Assembly: GCA_020073615.1 (NCBI GenBank)
Contig: JAIQEX010000052.1
Location: 1 to 42,178, forward strand
Direction: 5' to 3'
Source: Terriglobia bacterium
GTDB taxonomy: Bacteria; Acidobacteriota; Terriglobia; Bryobacterales; Bryobacteraceae
Length of the DNA stretch: 42,178 bases
In this document: piece by piece, positions 24,447-32,987 of the stretch
Position numbering within the stretch: the first letter of the stretch is position 1
Layout: each line of letters starts with the position of its first letter
The notes under the pieces: generated by a model
Seen by the model: the letters and a program-made list of their open reading frames with translations, nothing else
Told to the model about the DNA's origin: nothing
The model's database searches: none
Made by a program: the position numbers and the translations under genes

Positions 24447-25310
24447 TCACTCGAAGCGCAGCGCGCGCATCGGGTCCACGCGCGACGTGCGGCGCGCCGG
24501 TACGTAGTTGGCCAGCATTCCCACCGTCGCCACGGCCAGTGCCACGGCGCCATACGTTATGGCGTCGCGGGTGCTCACGCCGAACAGCAGGGTCTTTCAG
24601 CAAATGCGCGGTGGCATATGAAGCAGCCAGGCCCACGGCCACCCCGAGGGACACCAGCGCCACGCGGCCGACGCCGCCGTCACACCGGGCAGCGCGCGCA
24701 GACGCGCGATGGCGGCGCTCAGAAACGCGTACTTGGCCCCGGGCAGCCGCAGGCTCCAGGTCATCACATTCTCCGGCCGGAAGCCCGGGTCGGTGTGCAG
24801 CACCTTGCCGAACGCCTGCACCAGCAGCCCGGAGCTGACCAGCAGCATCAGGGCGAGGGCGATCTCGCACACCAGCGTGCTCAAGACCCCGCGTTTGCCG
24901 CGCGACAGCGAGCTGCGCCCGGTCTCCTGGAGGCCGCCGCGCGTATCCACGGTGGCCGCGTGCAGCGCCGGGGCCAGGCCGAACAGCAGGGCCGCCGCCG
25001 CCGTCGCCGCCACCGAGAATGCGGCGAACCGCCGTGCGAATGGCGATCTCCCGCGCGCGCGCCTCGCCGCGCACCAGCATCAGGCCCGCGATGTTCACGC
25101 AGGCGATCAGCTGCACCACGCCCACGGCGCCCAGCAGGATGCGCGTGACCGCTTTGACATCTCCCAGGTAACGGTCGCGCAACGGCTGGAGCACGGGGAA
25201 GGTATCGGCGTTGACCTCCCGGTGGGCGGCTGCGATCTGCGCCTTGTGGACGCGCAACAGGTCGGCCGCGGCCTGCGCCTGCGTCACGCCGCGTTTCATT
25301 TCATGAGCCC
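24447..25310 (-). pseudogene. ADOP/MacB-type ABC transporter permease remnant
   Basis: Pieces of an acidobacterial duplicated orphan permease are spread over frames on the minus strand. Near 25299-25020 one frame reads RGVTQAQAAADLLRV and ILLGAVGVVQLIACVNIAGL then MLVRGEARAREIAIRTAVRR. Near 25013-24640 another reads LLFGLAPALHAATVDTRGGL and VCEIALALMLLVSSGLLVQA, then HTDPGFRPENVMTWSLRLP. Near 24595-24447 a third gives LLFGVSTRDAITYGAVALAV and NYVPARRTSRVDPMRALRFE then stop. The intact family is about 800 aa; here ~290 codons remain, with at least two frameshifts and large deletions. It converges on nagA. Confidence 0.8.
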
Positions 25311-25425
25311 GACGCCCTGGCAGACGCGCGGCGCATTCTGTCAGGTGCGGAGGGCGCCACTGAGCCGGGTTATTCTTCACCGGCACCGCAAGGAACGGGT
25401 TTGGACAGGGGTAGAATGATGCTTT

Positions 25426-26289
25426 ATGCTGAAACTCCTGAAGCAGGCCCGCGCCGCTATCGCTCTGCTGAATCCCGATGCAGTTCGCCAGCGCGCCGGG
25501 CAGCCCGTGCGCATAGGCCTGGTTGCAACCGACAGCAAGGGTTACGGCGAGATGGAAGACTTCCTGGTGCCCAGGGGTTTGCCGCGCAACCAGCAGCGCG
25601 CGCTGATCGATCGGGTGCATCGCGCCGACGACCCGGATGTCCCGAATTCGGTGGACCTCGTCCTGTTCCAGCAAAACATCGCTCCCCCGGAGGGCGCTTA
25701 TACCTTTCGCCGGGACGAGCCCGAGCGGACCATCGCCGAGATTCTGGGCGGGAACGAGGATTTCGCGCTGCCGCTGGCGCGCCAGTTTCCGGCGTTCCGG
25801 CGGCCGGTGGTGGAGCGGATCATCCATGCCATCGCGCGCGAGAACGCGCTTTTCGCCGTGGCCACGGCGCTGCCCGACGTGATCCCGAGCCTCATGGAAC
25901 TGCCGTGGGCCCTCGGCGAATTCGCTTCCGACACGACATTCCTTACCGCCAACCAGGTGCGCATGGCTTTCCTGATTGCCGCGGCCAGCGGGAAGGATGT
26001 CGGGTTCTCGCAGCAGAAGGGTCAACTGGCCGCCATCGCCGCCGGCGCGTTCGGATGGCGCGCCATCGCCCGCGAGCTGGTGGGCAAGATTCCGCTCGGC
26101 GGCGGGCTCATCCCCAAGGGCGCCATCGCATACGCCGGCACCTTCGTGGTGGGCAAAGGCCTCGAGCGCTATCATGGCGCCAACGCGGCATACACGCGCG
26201 GGGAGCGCGAGCGGGTGTATCAGCAGGCCTTGCGGCGGGGAAAGCAGGTTGTGGCATCCCTCCCCACCGGTGAACACCCGGTAAACTAA
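25426..26289 (+). CDS. Hypothetical protein with DUF697-like C-terminal region
   Basis: This 287-aa protein starts at ATG 25426 (MLKLLKQARAAIALLNPDAV). The first ~125 residues are soluble and alpha/beta in character (VRIGLVATDSKGYGEMEDFL and VDLVLFQQN followed by PPEGAYTFRRDEPERTI). The remainder has three or four hydrophobic helices (LFAVATALPDVIPSLMELPW, VRMAFLIAAASGKDVGF, AIAAGAFGWRAIARELVG, IAYAGTFVVGKGLERYH). This order resembles the DUF697/YcjF region that often follows GTPase-like domains, but no GTPase P-loop is present. The family call is tentative. A weak AGGGGTAG lies before the start. Confidence 0.72.
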   Translation: MLKLLKQARAAIALLNPDAVRQRAGQPVRIGLVATDSKGYGEMEDFLVPRGLPRNQQRALIDRVHRADDPDVPNSVDLVLFQQNIAPPEGAYTFRRDEPERTIAEILGGNEDFALPLARQFPAFRRPVVERIIHAIARENALFAVATALPDVIPSLMELPWALGEFASDTTFLTANQVRMAFLIAAASGKDVGFSQQKGQLAAIAAGAFGWRAIARELVGKIPLGGGLIPKGAIAYAGTFVVGKGLERYHGANAAYTRGERERVYQQALRRGKQVVASLPTGEHPVN

Positions 26290-26342
26290 TTCGCGCCGCG
26301 GCGCGTCGTACAATATGGAAGGAAAAATCCAAAGGGGGACCT

Positions 26343-27206
26343 ATGCGCCTGTTACACTTGGGCATCGTTTTCGTACTGGCAACGGCCGGTTTTGCGGATA
26401 CCGTAACGTTGAAGAACGGCCGTGTAATCAATGGTACGTATCTGGGGGGCTCGCCGCGGCAGATCCGAGTAGAGGTCGGCGACCAGATCCAGACCCTGGA
26501 TATTTCGGATGTCGCCCGTATCGAATTCGGCAGCAGCACGTCCGCCCGAGCGGACGACGGCGCGCGCCCGCCACTACGCCGGGACCGCGACAGCGCGGAC
26601 GACGATGCGCGGCCGGTCCTTCGCCGGCAGGACAATAGCGACAGCGGCAACGTGTTTCGTCCCGACCCGGCCAACGCTCCACCGCCCGCGGCCACTCGCG
26701 GCGAGGTGGAATTGCCGGCGGGCACCAACCTGGTGGTGCGCATGATCGAAGGCGTGGATTCGGAAACCAATCGCGTGGGCCAGACCTTCGCGGCCAGCCT
26801 GGATGAGCCGGTGATGATCGGCGGCGAAACGGTGATCCCGCGCGGCGCGGACGTGGTGGTCAAGCTGGTGGATTCCAAGGAATCCGGGAAGTTCACCGGA
26901 CGCTCCGAACTAACGCTCGACCTGGTGTCCGTAAAGGTGGGCGGCCGCATGGCGGATATCAATACCCAGAGCGTCACCCGTGAGAGCTCCTCGCGCGGCG
27001 AGCGGACCGCCAAGGTGGCCGGCGGAACCGCCGCGGTGGGCGCCATCATCGGCGCCATCGCCGGCGGCGGGAAGGGCGCGGCCGTGGGCGCGGCAGCCGG
27101 GGGCGCGGCGGGCGCCGGCGCGGAGGTGGTCACCAAGGGCCAGCGCGTGAAGATTCCCTCGGAAACGCGCTTGACCTTCGTGCTCGATACCGCCGTGCGC
27201 ATATGA
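26343..27206 (+). CDS. Secreted protein with C-terminal glycine zipper
   Basis: This 287-aa protein has a signal peptide (MRLLHLGIVFVLATAGFADT). A small N-terminal domain follows (VTLKNGRVINGTYLGGSPRQ, IQTLDISDVARIEF), then a disordered Arg/Asp-rich stretch (about 60-115), a beta domain (ELPAGTNLVVRMIEGVDS, GETVIPRGADVVVKLVDSKE) and a long Gly/Ala zipper (about 228-262, GAIIGAIAGGGKGAAVGAAA). Such proteins probably sit in the envelope. AAGGGGG precedes the ATG at 26343. The stop overlaps the next start (ATGA at 27203), coupling it to the thioredoxin-like gene. Confidence 0.85.
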   Translation: MRLLHLGIVFVLATAGFADTVTLKNGRVINGTYLGGSPRQIRVEVGDQIQTLDISDVARIEFGSSTSARADDGARPPLRRDRDSADDDARPVLRRQDNSDSGNVFRPDPANAPPPAATRGEVELPAGTNLVVRMIEGVDSETNRVGQTFAASLDEPVMIGGETVIPRGADVVVKLVDSKESGKFTGRSELTLDLVSVKVGGRMADINTQSVTRESSSRGERTAKVAGGTAAVGAIIGAIAGGGKGAAVGAAAGGAAGAGAEVVTKGQRVKIPSETRLTFVLDTAVRI

Positions 27207-27778
27207 AAGGCGCGGCCATCGCTCTTCTGTTTGCCGGAACGCACATGCTGGCGGCGCAGGGCCTCACCGAAGGGCGCGCGGGCAGCGCGGTACGCGCCGT
27301 GATCTACGAGGACTTGCAGTGCTCCGACTGCGCCATTTTCCGGGTGATGATGGACCGGCAGATCCTCCCGAAATACGGGGACCGGGTGGAATTCGTGCAC
27401 CGCGATTTCCCGCTGGCTAAGCATCCCTGCGCACGGCGTGCGGCCATCGCGGCCCGCTTCTTCGGGGAGCGCGACGCGAAGCTCGGGCTGGAGTATCGCC
27501 GCCACGCTCTCGCGACCCTCGCCGAAACCAACGCGGATAACTTCAACGACCGCCTGGGCGGGTTCGCGCGCAGCCACGGCATTGCGCCCGCCGATGCGCT
27601 GGCCGCGCTGAGCGACGCCAAGTACGAAGCGATGGTGGAGAAGGACTACCAGGACGGCGTGGCGCGCGGCGTGGTCCACACTCCCACGGTTTTCGTCAAC
27701 GGCACGCCCTTCATCGAAACCTTCACGTTCGAAGAAATTTCGAAGGGACTCGACGCCGCCCTTGCCCAGGCCAAATAG
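27203..27778 (+). CDS. DsbA-family thioredoxin-fold protein
   Basis: This 191-aa protein has a short export signal (MKGAAIALLFAGTHMLAAQG) and a thioredoxin fold of the DsbA_4 type. The redox site is YEDLQCSDCAIF (C40-S-D-C43), followed by VEFVHRDFPLAKHPCARRAA, and the cis-proline loop is HTPTVFVNGTPF. It may oxidise or isomerise disulfides in envelope proteins. It starts by ATGA overlap with the glycine-zipper gene and ends 17 bp inside the SDR gene. Confidence 0.88.
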   Translation: MKGAAIALLFAGTHMLAAQGLTEGRAGSAVRAVIYEDLQCSDCAIFRVMMDRQILPKYGDRVEFVHRDFPLAKHPCARRAAIAARFFGERDAKLGLEYRRHALATLAETNADNFNDRLGGFARSHGIAPADALAALSDAKYEAMVEKDYQDGVARGVVHTPTVFVNGTPFIETFTFEEISKGLDAALAQAK

Positions 27779-28499
27779 CATCGTCACCGGCGCCAGCCGC
27801 GGCATTGGGCGCGCCATCGCCGCCGAGCTCGCCCGCACGCACAACGTGATTGGAACCTACCGCGACCGGCGCGATGCCGCCGAGCGCCTGCGCGAGGAAA
27901 CGGGCTGCGAGATTTTCCCGTGCGACGTCTCCCGCCGCGATGACCGCGAAGCGTTGATGGCCTTCGCGCGCGAGCGATTCGCCGAGCTGGACCTGCTGGT
28001 GAACAACGCCGGCATGGGCCCGCGCGAGCGCCGCGATCTCCTCGAGGCCACCGAGGAAAGCTTCGACGAGCTGATGGCGGTCAACCTCAAGGGACCGCAT
28101 TTCCTCACGCGGCTCGCGGCCGCGTGGATGGCCGCGCGCGGCGCGGGGCGCATCGTTTTCGTGACCTCGATCTCCGCTTTCACGGCATCGGTGAGCCGCC
28201 CGGAGTATTGCATTTCCAAGGCCGGGCTCAGCATGTCGGCGGCGCTGTACGCGGTACGTCTGGCGGACGCGGGCATCAAAGTGTTCGAGATCCAGCCGGG
28301 GATCGTGCGCACGGACATGATCGCCAAAGTGGAAAAGGCCTACGAGCAAAAGATCGCGGACGGCCTGTTGCCGCAGCGGCGCATGGGCGAGGGCTCGGAC
28401 GTCGCCAAAGCCGTGCGCGCCATCGCCGACGGACTGCTCGATTACTCCACCGGCCAGGTGATTCACGTGGATGGCGGCTTCCACCTGCGCAGTCTGTAG
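27762..28499 (+). CDS. SDR-family NAD(P)-dependent oxidoreductase
   Basis: This 245-aa Rossmann enzyme starts at TTG 27762 inside the end of the thioredoxin-like gene (17-bp overlap). The cofactor motif TGASRGIG (9-16), LVNNAG (79-84), and the catalytic Ser/Tyr/Lys set (VTSIS, S136/S138; Y149-x3-K153) are intact. VDGGFHL is the usual C-terminus of 3-oxoacyl-ACP reductase-like members (FabG-like). The substrate is not known. Three tightly coupled genes (26343-28499) probably share one transcript. Confidence 0.9.
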   Translation: MPRPNSIVTGASRGIGRAIAAELARTHNVIGTYRDRRDAAERLREETGCEIFPCDVSRRDDREALMAFARERFAELDLLVNNAGMGPRERRDLLEATEESFDELMAVNLKGPHFLTRLAAAWMAARGAGRIVFVTSISAFTASVSRPEYCISKAGLSMSAALYAVRLADAGIKVFEIQPGIVRTDMIAKVEKAYEQKIADGLLPQRRMGEGSDVAKAVRAIADGLLDYSTGQVIHVDGGFHLRSL

Positions 28500-28502
28500 C
28501 TG

Positions 28503-30020
28503 CTACCGGAGGACGTAGAGATCCAGGTCCTGCGCCGCGTCGCGGCCCGCTTCCACGATCAGGATCTTTGGTGCGGCGCCCGAGATGGACATCGAATCCG
28601 GCATCTGGTATTCGAACGAGCTGAGCACGCGGTAAGTGCCCGGCGCGAGTCCGGCGAACTGGTAGCGGCCCTGCATGTCCGTGCGGGTCACGCGCAGGTC
28701 TGTGAGACGGCGCTGCTTTTCCAGGTCGTAGGATTCCAGAAACACAGGCGCGCCGGCGACGACATCGCTGCCCGATCCCTTGACCATTCCGTGCACCGCG
28801 CCGGGGCTGGAAGACAGCACGAACTTGACCTGAGAAAACCTCCCAGCCGAAACGATTTCGTTCCACCCGTCGGCACGCCCCCTTTCGAGGCTGGCCGGCC
28901 CCGGCCCCGCAAATCCGCCGACGTAATATTGCGGGGTGGCCGCCAGCATCAGCTCCCAGCGGCCAGGCAGAAGGGATACGCGGCCGTTTGTTGCCGGGCG
29001 GAGCACTTCGGGAATTCCTTCACCGGAAAGATCTTTGCGCCGCGCCATAACCTGCATCCCTTTGGTGTCGATGGCGCCGTTCTGCCCTTCCTCGAAAGAG
29101 AGCAACACCTCCGGCAGGAAATTCGCCGCGAAACTGATGTCGCTGCGGTCGCGGTCGAGCGCAACCGGCTGAAAGCCGGCCAGCGGCTTGCCCGTGCGGT
29201 AGTCCACGCCAGCGGTTTGCGCGTAAAACTCGTACTGGCCGGGCGCCGCGGGCGGAAGCTGGAAATTCCCCCGGGCGTCCGAAGTCGTGCTCACCGATCC
29301 CGTGTCGGAAACCATGGTGACCGTGAACGGCGTTTGACCGGGGCTGATCACCTGTCCGGCGACGGTGAAGAGACGGCCGGGCAAGGGCCGTATGTCCGCC
29401 TTTTCGACCTGTTCGTCGAGCGTCACCTCCACGGCGTATGCCTGGTCAACGGTGGCGGTCTCTTTGCCAAACGTGGGCAGATAGCCGCCGTCGTCGTACA
29501 GTTTGGCGGTGGTGCGGACCAGGTACGAGCCCGGATCGAGCCCGGAGATGCGGTACATGCCGCGGTCGTCGGTCTTGCCGCGCGCCATGAGTTTGGGCGG
29601 CCGGGTATTCGTATAGACCACCACGTCATGCTCCGGCAGCCCGACCTCGTTTTCGTCGACGACGGTGCCCGCCACGGCGCCGTAGCGCGGCAGGCGAATG
29701 GTCAGGTACGTGGCCGCCGAATCCTCCAGCAGGACGGGCACGCCCGCCGAATTCCAGCGCTTCTGCCCGTACTGTATGGGCGCGAAGGCGCGCCGCGAGG
29801 CGGTGAGCAGGTACGCGCCGCCCGCCACCGGCGGAAACTCGAAGGCGCCGTACACATTGGTTCGTGCCGATAATTCCTCGGCGGCGGTGCCTGTAACCGG
29901 CCGCACCACGACCAGAGCGCGCGCCAGCGGCCGCCCCGTCTGATTCTCCACCACCGTCCCGCGGATCAACGCCGCGTGCAGCGCGCCGGTGGCCAGCGCC
30001 AACAACAACAGTTTCCGCAT
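28503..30020 (-). CDS. Secreted protein with repeated carboxypeptidase-regulatory-like domains
   Basis: This 505-aa protein starts at ATG 30020 (MRKLLLLALATGALHAALI, signal peptide). Repeated beta-sandwich modules of the CarboxypepD_reg type follow: IRGTVVENQTGRPLARALVV, VAGTVVDENEVGLPEHDVVV with GMYRISGLDPGSYLVRTTAK, FTVAGQVISPGQTPFTVTM, and a last one with VHGMVKGSGSDVVAGAPVF and GRYQFAGLAPGTYRVLSSF. Such domains bind or present other modules and are very common in Acidobacteriota. No enzyme domain is seen. It is divergent from the GntR-type gene; its upstream DNA contains that gene's promoter and operator. Confidence 0.88.
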   Translation of the reverse strand: MRKLLLLALATGALHAALIRGTVVENQTGRPLARALVVVRPVTGTAAEELSARTNVYGAFEFPPVAGGAYLLTASRRAFAPIQYGQKRWNSAGVPVLLEDSAATYLTIRLPRYGAVAGTVVDENEVGLPEHDVVVYTNTRPPKLMARGKTDDRGMYRISGLDPGSYLVRTTAKLYDDGGYLPTFGKETATVDQAYAVEVTLDEQVEKADIRPLPGRLFTVAGQVISPGQTPFTVTMVSDTGSVSTTSDARGNFQLPPAAPGQYEFYAQTAGVDYRTGKPLAGFQPVALDRDRSDISFAANFLPEVLLSFEEGQNGAIDTKGMQVMARRKDLSGEGIPEVLRPATNGRVSLLPGRWELMLAATPQYYVGGFAGPGPASLERGRADGWNEIVSAGRFSQVKFVLSSSPGAVHGMVKGSGSDVVAGAPVFLESYDLEKQRRLTDLRVTRTDMQGRYQFAGLAPGTYRVLSSFEYQMPDSMSISGAAPKILIVEAGRDAAQDLDLYVLR

Positions 30021-30073
30021 GGCTTCTGAAAGGATGACGCTGCGGGAAGCAAAAAGTGCAGGCGAAGAAGCGC

Positions 30074-30102
30074 TTGACACCCAAGCGGGCTTAGTGTACA
30101 GT
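30074..30102 (+). promoter_or_regulatory. Sigma70-type promoter of the gntR-like gene
   Basis: TTGACA (30074-30079), a 17-bp spacer and TACAGT (30097-30102) form a strong vegetative promoter. The start codon at 30127 is 24 bp downstream. The -10 lies inside the GTGTAC repeats at 30094-30115. Confidence 0.75.
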
Positions 30103-30115
30103 GTACGTGTACAGT
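30094..30115. promoter_or_regulatory. Tandem GTGTAC operator
   Basis: GTGTACAGT occurs at 30094-30102 and again at 30107-30115, with a third GTGTAC at 30101-30106. TGTAC...GTACA arms also give partial two-fold symmetry. It covers the -10 of the gntR-like promoter, the expected place for an autorepressor site of a YtrA-type regulator. Confidence 0.6.
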
Positions 30116-30126
30116 CAACAGTCGCC

Positions 30127-30519
30127 ATGCCGCCGCCGGCCAAAATCCGCATCGACCTGAACTCGGCGGTACCGGCGTATCGCCAGATCGTGGACGCGGT
30201 GCGCGTGCTGCTGGTGGAAGGCGCCCTGCCGCCGGGCAGCGAGCTGCCTTCCGTGCGGCGGCTGGCCATGGATCTGGGCGTCCACTTCAACACCGTGGGA
30301 GAGGCCTACCGCGAGCTTGCCGCGGAGGGCTGGCTGGACCTGCGCCATGGCCGCGGCGCCACGGTGATTGCCCGCGGGTTGCCCGCCGCCGCGCCCGAGC
30401 GGCTGCAGGAGTTTCGCACCCGGCTGCGCAGCCTGGTAGCGCAGATGCGTGCGGAGGGCGTGCCCCCGGCCCGCATTGCGGCCGAGTTGCGTTCCCTCAC
30501 CGAGAGTCTCAAGTCATGA
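30127..30519 (+). CDS. GntR-family regulator, YtrA subfamily
   Basis: This 130-aa protein starts at ATG 30127. The winged helix is clear: IRIDLNSAVPAYRQIVDAVR, EGALPPGSELPSVRRLAMDL (36-55), GVHFNTVGEAYRELAAEGWL and the wing DLRHGRGATV. Only ~50 residues follow, as in the YtrA subfamily, which lacks a large effector domain and usually controls an adjacent membrane-protein gene. Its stop overlaps the next start (ATGA at 30516). The GTGTAC repeats on its promoter are the likely target. Confidence 0.9.
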   Translation: MPPPAKIRIDLNSAVPAYRQIVDAVRVLLVEGALPPGSELPSVRRLAMDLGVHFNTVGEAYRELAAEGWLDLRHGRGATVIARGLPAAAPERLQEFRTRLRSLVAQMRAEGVPPARIAAELRSLTESLKS

Positions 30520-31502
30520 ACAGCGCCATGTTCCTTTCGTTGCTCGCCGTAGCCTTCACGGGAGCTCTCATGCTCCTGATGCCGCATTTCTCGTCGCCGC
30601 GGTATCTCTTCGCCGTCACCGTGCCGGCGGGCTTCCGCGCGAGCGAGCCCGGCCGGGCCGCCCTGCGCCGCTATCACTGGTGGGTGGTGCGCGCCATCGC
30701 GGGTTCCGCCGTAGTCGTCGTGGGGGTGGCCCAAAGCTGGCCCGATCTGGCGGTGGTTCTGGCCATGTTGCTGCCCGCAATTGCCGGAATGGCGACCTTT
30801 CTGCGCGAACGAAGCCTGCTCCGCGGTTACGCCGCGCCGCCACCCGGAGTTCGCGAGGCGGATCTTGCCCCGGAAAGCGGCCACCTGCCGCGCTGGATCG
30901 CGCTGGCCCTCGTCCCCCTGGCGCTGCCCCTGGCCGCCGCCGCGTACCTGCGCGCCCATTGGAGCGAAATACCAGCGCGCTTCCCGGTCCATTGGGGCGC
31001 CGCGGGCGAGCCCAACCGCTGGGCCGATAAGACGCCGGCCGCGGTCTACGGACCGCTGGAGTTCGGCGCCGGCATGATGCTGGTCCTGCTCCTCCTCGGG
31101 TTGGCCATCTTTTACGGCTCGCGCCGGACGCCGCAGCGCATCGCCGTCCTCAAAATTCTCGTGGCCTCCGTCTATTTTCTCGGCCTCATCTTTACCGGCG
31201 TCGGGCTCGTGCCGGCAGTGAAGATTCCGCTCGCGGCCTTCATCGCGGTGACGCTGCTGTTCGCCGCCGCCGTGATCGCGTGGGGCTACAAAATCGTAAC
31301 CGACCCGGCGCAGCCCGTCGAAGCCACCCTCGACCAATACTGGTACCTGGGCAGCATCTACTGCAACCCGCAAGACCCGGCCATCTTCGTGCAGAAGCGC
31401 ATCGGTTTCGGCTATACCATCAATTTCGGCAATCGGATGTCATGGCTGCTGCTGGCCGGTTTCGTGGCCGGAATGGCGGGGCTCATCCGCGTGGCGCGGT
31501 GA
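30516..31502 (+). CDS. DUF1648/DUF5808 membrane protein
   Basis: This 328-aa protein has about eight membrane segments. The central IPARFPVHWGAAGEPNRWADK-type block (seen from ~148) is the DUF1648 signature, also found in SdpI immunity proteins and B. subtilis YtrA-linked membrane proteins. The C-terminal block QYWYLGSIYCNPQDPAIFVQ then KRIGFGYTINFGNRMSW is DUF5808-like. It is coupled to the GntR-type regulator by an ATGA overlap, an arrangement often linked to cell-wall stress or self-immunity. Its exact role is unknown. Confidence 0.85.
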   Translation: MNSAMFLSLLAVAFTGALMLLMPHFSSPRYLFAVTVPAGFRASEPGRAALRRYHWWVVRAIAGSAVVVVGVAQSWPDLAVVLAMLLPAIAGMATFLRERSLLRGYAAPPPGVREADLAPESGHLPRWIALALVPLALPLAAAAYLRAHWSEIPARFPVHWGAAGEPNRWADKTPAAVYGPLEFGAGMMLVLLLLGLAIFYGSRRTPQRIAVLKILVASVYFLGLIFTGVGLVPAVKIPLAAFIAVTLLFAAAVIAWGYKIVTDPAQPVEATLDQYWYLGSIYCNPQDPAIFVQKRIGFGYTINFGNRMSWLLLAGFVAGMAGLIRVAR

Positions 31503-31582
31503 TCCAGCGAGCTTTCGCCGGGCCCGGAGCGGCCGAGGCGGCTTGATGCGCTTTGATGCAGTTCTCGATGTTAGAATGTATC

Positions 31583-31861
31583 ATGACCCGGAGGCCACAT
31601 CCATCGCCGCTAAAGAAGCGCCGGACGACGCTGACGTTGCCGGCGGATTCTCTCTCGCGGGCGCAACGGATCGCGCGCGCAAGAAACGTCAATCTGAGCA
31701 CCGTGGTCGCGGAGGCTCTTTCCGAAGGCTTGCGCCGGCAGACGGCGGCGGAGCGGAGCGACGAGGTACTGGCAGCCTACAGGAAAGCATTTTCCGGCTT
31801 CTCGGCCGAGGAGATGTCGATCCTTGACGGCGTCATTCTTGAACCGGCATCCGGCCGTTAG
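31583..31861 (+). CDS. Ribbon-helix-helix antitoxin of a PIN toxin-antitoxin pair
   Basis: With ATG 31583 the protein is 92 aa. After a basic start (MTRRPHPSPLKKRRTTLTLP) comes the RHH pattern: a beta strand (RTTLTLPADSL), helix A (SRAQRIARARN) and helix B (NLSTVVAEALSEGLRR). The C-terminal tail (AYRKAFSGFSAEEMSILDGV) would bind the toxin. The toxin gene starts 3 bp after the stop. A TAGAAT -10-like box at 31572-31577 lies just before the ATG, so the message may be leaderless; an ATG at 31553 is an alternative start. Confidence 0.78.
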   Translation: MTRRPHPSPLKKRRTTLTLPADSLSRAQRIARARNVNLSTVVAEALSEGLRRQTAAERSDEVLAAYRKAFSGFSAEEMSILDGVILEPASGR

Positions 31862-31864
31862 GCG

Positions 31865-32404
31865 ATGGTCGATCCCGCTTCCGGTCCCTTTCTGTTTGAC
31901 ACCAGCGCCGAGAGCTGGTTGGGGCGCGCCGGTTCTTCCGAGGTGCGCGACTGGATGCGCGCGTACCTGTCCCACCACGAAAGACACATTTCCGCCGTCA
32001 CCGTGATGGAGCGGGTGCGTGGCTACAGTCTGTTGTGGCGTCGTGCCGGCGACGGCAGGAGGGAACGCATCGAAGCGGCGCGGGTCGCCTACCTCAGAGC
32101 GCTCGGGCGGATATGGCCGCTCGATGGAGCAGTAGCCGTGGTGGCTGGTGAAATCATGTCGCTCGTCCCGGATCCACCAACGCCCCCGCGCCGGTCCCAC
32201 CGGCTCGCGGAATCCCGGCAGGAGCGTTTGGTCCGCTGGCGGTTCGACGAGATGATCGCCGCGACGGCGCTCGTCGCGAGCATGCCCCTGATCCACAACA
32301 ACGCCGCCGACTTCGAGTCCATCCGGAGTGCCATTGAACGCTCACCGGGACGGTTTCCCAACCTCGGTCCGCTGGAACTGATCCGTTGTGCATCTCTGGC
32401 ATGA
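31865..32404 (+). CDS. PIN-domain toxin (VapC-like)
   Basis: This 179-aa protein carries the PIN nuclease acid residues: FLFDTSAESWL (D12), VTVMERVRG (E49), RWRFDEMIAATAL (D128) and HNNAADFESI (D149). All four appear intact, so it should be an active Mg-dependent RNase unless held by the RHH antitoxin 3 bp upstream. It is longer than most VapC proteins (~130 aa) because of an insert around 60-120 rich in Arg and Pro (PDPPTPPRRSHRLAESRQE). It resembles FitB/VapC-type PIN proteins. The following 214 bp to 32618 show no gene I can support. Confidence 0.82.
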   Translation: MVDPASGPFLFDTSAESWLGRAGSSEVRDWMRAYLSHHERHISAVTVMERVRGYSLLWRRAGDGRRERIEAARVAYLRALGRIWPLDGAVAVVAGEIMSLVPDPPTPPRRSHRLAESRQERLVRWRFDEMIAATALVASMPLIHNNAADFESIRSAIERSPGRFPNLGPLELIRCASLA

Positions 32405-32618
32405 TCCAGTCGGCCCGCTGATTCATCAGTGTCCAACATCGCGTAGGCGGCACAACGCCTGGGAACCGTGTCGGAATTCCGGCGCACCGTTTGACGCGCG
32501 AGCGGCACGATGGGCGGCCATGCCGGCCAGAGAAGATGGGGCGCACGTTCCGCCGGACATCGCCGCCGCCCGACAGCGCGTCCCACCCATCCGATTCCCG
32601 CCGCCGGCACCACAAGCT

Positions 32619-32987
32619 TTACGACTCTGGCAGGAGCTCCCGCAGGTTCTTGAGCAGGTCGGAGGGGAAGAACGGCTTCTTCAAGAACCGCACGCGGGCG
32701 GAGCGGGCCAGCGCCGGCGGCTCCTTGTAGTGTCCCGAGATCAGCAGCACCTGCACGTCCGGCTGCAGTTTCAGCACGCGCTCGGCCAGCTTGTTGCCGT
32801 CCATTTCGGGCATGGCCACATCGGAGATCAACAGATGCACGGGCTGGCTCTCGCAGATGAGGAGCGCCTCGGAGGGTTTGGGCGCCACCAGGACATGGAT
32901 GTTGCGGGGCCGGAGCATTTTCTCCACCAGCTTGAGGATCTGCGGGTCGTCGTCGACGATCAAAACCGTTCGTGTGGGGGCGGGCAT
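32619..32987 (-). CDS. Single-domain response regulator
   Basis: This 122-aa protein from ATG 32987 is a stand-alone receiver domain: TVLIVDDDPQ (acid pocket), LLISDVAMPEMDG with phospho-acceptor D56, LLISGHYKEP (conserved Ser/Thr position) and VRFLKKPFFPSDL (conserved Lys, K103 or K104). There is no output domain, so it passes phosphate or works by protein contact. No kinase gene lies nearby. It is divergent from the small membrane protein at 33076. Confidence 0.9.
   Translation of the reverse strand: MPAPTRTVLIVDDDPQILKLVEKMLRPRNIHVLVAPKPSEALLICESQPVHLLISDVAMPEMDGNKLAERVLKLQPDVQVLLISGHYKEPPALARSARVRFLKKPFFPSDLLKNLRELLPES

Noticed and set aside
24433-26313. A 626-aa minus-strand frame spanning the permease remnant and the DUF697-like gene
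   Set aside because: Only its middle part has permease motifs; the rest is antisense to the 287-aa plus-strand gene. It was split and kept only as a pseudogene.
26108-27844. A 578-aa minus-strand frame opposite the glycine-zipper and thioredoxin-like genes
   Set aside because: It is antisense to coupled genes with signal peptides and a C-x2-C site; its Pro/Ser/Thr-rich text is typical of a shadow.
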